In this document: positions 5,740 to 6,213 of the stretch, piece by piece
How the letters are laid out: every line of letters starts with the position of its first letter
Position numbering within the stretch: position 1 is the first letter of the stretch
Source of the DNA: Candidatus Latescibacterota bacterium
GTDB taxonomy: Bacteria > Latescibacterota > UBA2968 > UBA8231
Assembly: GCA_022827165.1 (NCBI GenBank)
Contig: JAJDTN010000238.1
Location: 1-6,213, forward strand
Length of the DNA stretch: 6,213 nt
Direction: 5' to 3'
Notes under the pieces: model-generated
What the model was told of the DNA's origin: nothing
Seen by the model: the letters and a program-made list of their open reading frames with translations, nothing else
Databases searched by the model: none
Made by a program: the position numbers and the translations under genes

Positions 5740-5942
5740 CTGCAAGACACATCAGCGATCTCTCCCTATCCATGTCCGTGCTCTTCATCGGTGCCTAACA
5801 TAAACACCGCAGTCGGGCATGCCCGCAACGGCGCCCATCAGTCCAGGCGCGCCACCGGATCGAGTGGCGCCGGCGCCCCCGCCCGGCACAGAACCCCCGC
5901 CCGGCGCCACACGGCCCAGAGAGGTGTCTGCCGGTGATCCCA
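5740..5942. promoter_or_regulatory. Upstream region of cysS: weak -10 candidate and a perfect 12-bp palindrome
   Basis: This gap has no supported gene. On the minus strand TATGTT (5797-5802) is a possible -10 box, but the -35 position (about 5820-5825) is poor. The perfect palindrome CGGGCATGCCCG (5814-5825) lies over that position and may be an operator that replaces a good -35 with an activator site. Further left-to-right are another GC palindrome GGCGCCGGCGCC (5866-5877) and a 12-bp direct repeat CCCCCGCCCGGC (5876-5887 and 5894-5905). No T-box signature was found. Confidence 0.35.
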
Positions 5943-6148
5943 CCCAGGGCGGCGACGGCGGCGCAGGCCGAGCCGAGCGGCGCATTACGCCGGGCGGATC
6001 ACAACTACCCGCATCCAGAGGACCCAGAGACCCGAGCGCAGCGAGGGGCTCGCCGGCCCCACGAATCCACCCCAGGCGACAGCCCTACCAACCAGACCCG
6101 GCGTACGCGCCGCCGAGGCGAGGCCGGAGCCGCCGGCGCCGCCCTGCC
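5943..6148. repeat. 206-bp intergenic direct repeat, copy B
   Basis: Partner of the copy at 4136-4341, same orientation and same length. Identity is perfect over 5943-5993 and 6022-6054. It ends exactly where the AAGGGAG ribosome-binding site of the next plus-strand gene begins (6149-6155), and its other end lies about 229 bp upstream of the cysS ATG. Hairpin CGGCG-CATTA-CGCCG (5978-5992) is conserved between copies. The plus-strand open frame through it (5934-6164) gives an Arg/Ala/Pro-rich peptide and is not considered real. Confidence 0.9.
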
Positions 6149-6160
6149 AAGGGAGAACCA

Positions 6161-6213
6161 GTGAACGACACCGACTACCTGATGCAGAAGATGTCCAGGG
6201 CCTTCGAGATGAG
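6161..6213 (+). CDS. Start of an unidentified gene (runs off the right edge)
   Basis: GTG 6161 is preceded by AAGGGAG (6149-6155) with 5 nt spacing. The frame then stays open to the window edge for 17 codons, beginning MNDTDYLMQKMSRAFEM. The peptide is soluble-looking and probably helical; no motif is recognised. It is divergent from cysS, with copy B of the repeat between them. Too little is present to assign a function. Confidence 0.55.
   Translation, partial: MNDTDYLMQKMSRAFEM

Noticed and set aside
5740..5942. T-box or other riboswitch leader for cysS
   Set aside because: No T-box core such as TGGNACCGCG and no antiterminator/terminator pair could be found on the minus strand.
5934..6164. 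Arg/Ala/Pro-rich open frame through repeat B, with similar peptide in the frame through repeat A
   Set aside because: The similarity only reflects the DNA repeat; the variable middle does not preserve codons or residues, and the frame overlaps the start of the next gene.
1..6213. CRISPR arrays, tRNA or rRNA genes, transposase genes
   Set aside because: No regularly spaced short repeats, no tRNA-like cloverleaf or rRNA segments, and no transposase or integrase motifs were seen on either strand.

Overview
The window is a GC-rich (about two-thirds G+C by eye) bacterial chromosomal segment. It codes with strong G/C third-position bias and has recognisable Shine-Dalgarno sites plus one apparently leaderless gene. 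The genes do not fix a phylum; an uncultured or environmental GC-rich lineage (actinobacterial, chloroflexotal or similar) is plausible, but this is inference. The only core housekeeping gene is cysS. The rest is accessory.

Layout, left to right. (1) 1-446, minus: the N-terminal 148 residues of an AAA_14/DUF4143-type ATPase, with a sigma70-like promoter at 453-481 whose 17-bp spacer is exactly a perfect palindrome. (2) 526-1157, minus: a type II toxin-antitoxin operon, a Phd/YefM-like antitoxin followed by an overlapping PIN-domain (VapC) toxin, with a repeat-containing promoter/operator at 1204-1232. (3) 1235-1360, plus: a short stretch that looks like the surviving 3' end of a membrane-protein gene, cut off at the toxin-antitoxin promoter. 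(4) 1396-2626, plus: a two-gene operon of a PhyH-like Fe(II)/2-oxoglutarate oxygenase and a small EutQ-like cupin, flanked by imperfect direct repeats around 1340-1376 and 2645-2681. (5) 2690-4066, minus: an ECF sigma factor with an unrecognised 281-residue C-terminal domain. (6) 4341-5714, minus: cysteinyl-tRNA synthetase, bracketed by two 206-bp direct repeats (4136-4341 and 5943-6148, about 88% identical by hand alignment). (7) 6161 to the end, plus: the first 17 codons of an unidentified gene.

How the parts relate. The oxygenase and cupin share a strand, a 13-nt gap and the same AAAGGAG ribosome-binding site, so they probably act together on one small molecule, which the sequence does not identify. 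The most interesting biochemical point is the oxygenase metal site: it reads H-N-G rather than H-x-D, the arrangement seen in Fe/2OG halogenases, although HxG also seems common in uncharacterised relatives. The left end carries two compact self-regulated modules (ATPase and toxin-antitoxin) typical of accessory islands. The sigma factor has no visible anti-sigma partner here and may sense its signal through its own C-terminal domain. The duplicated intergenic repeats are rich in hairpins and lie upstream of both minus-strand genes, sigma factor and cysS.
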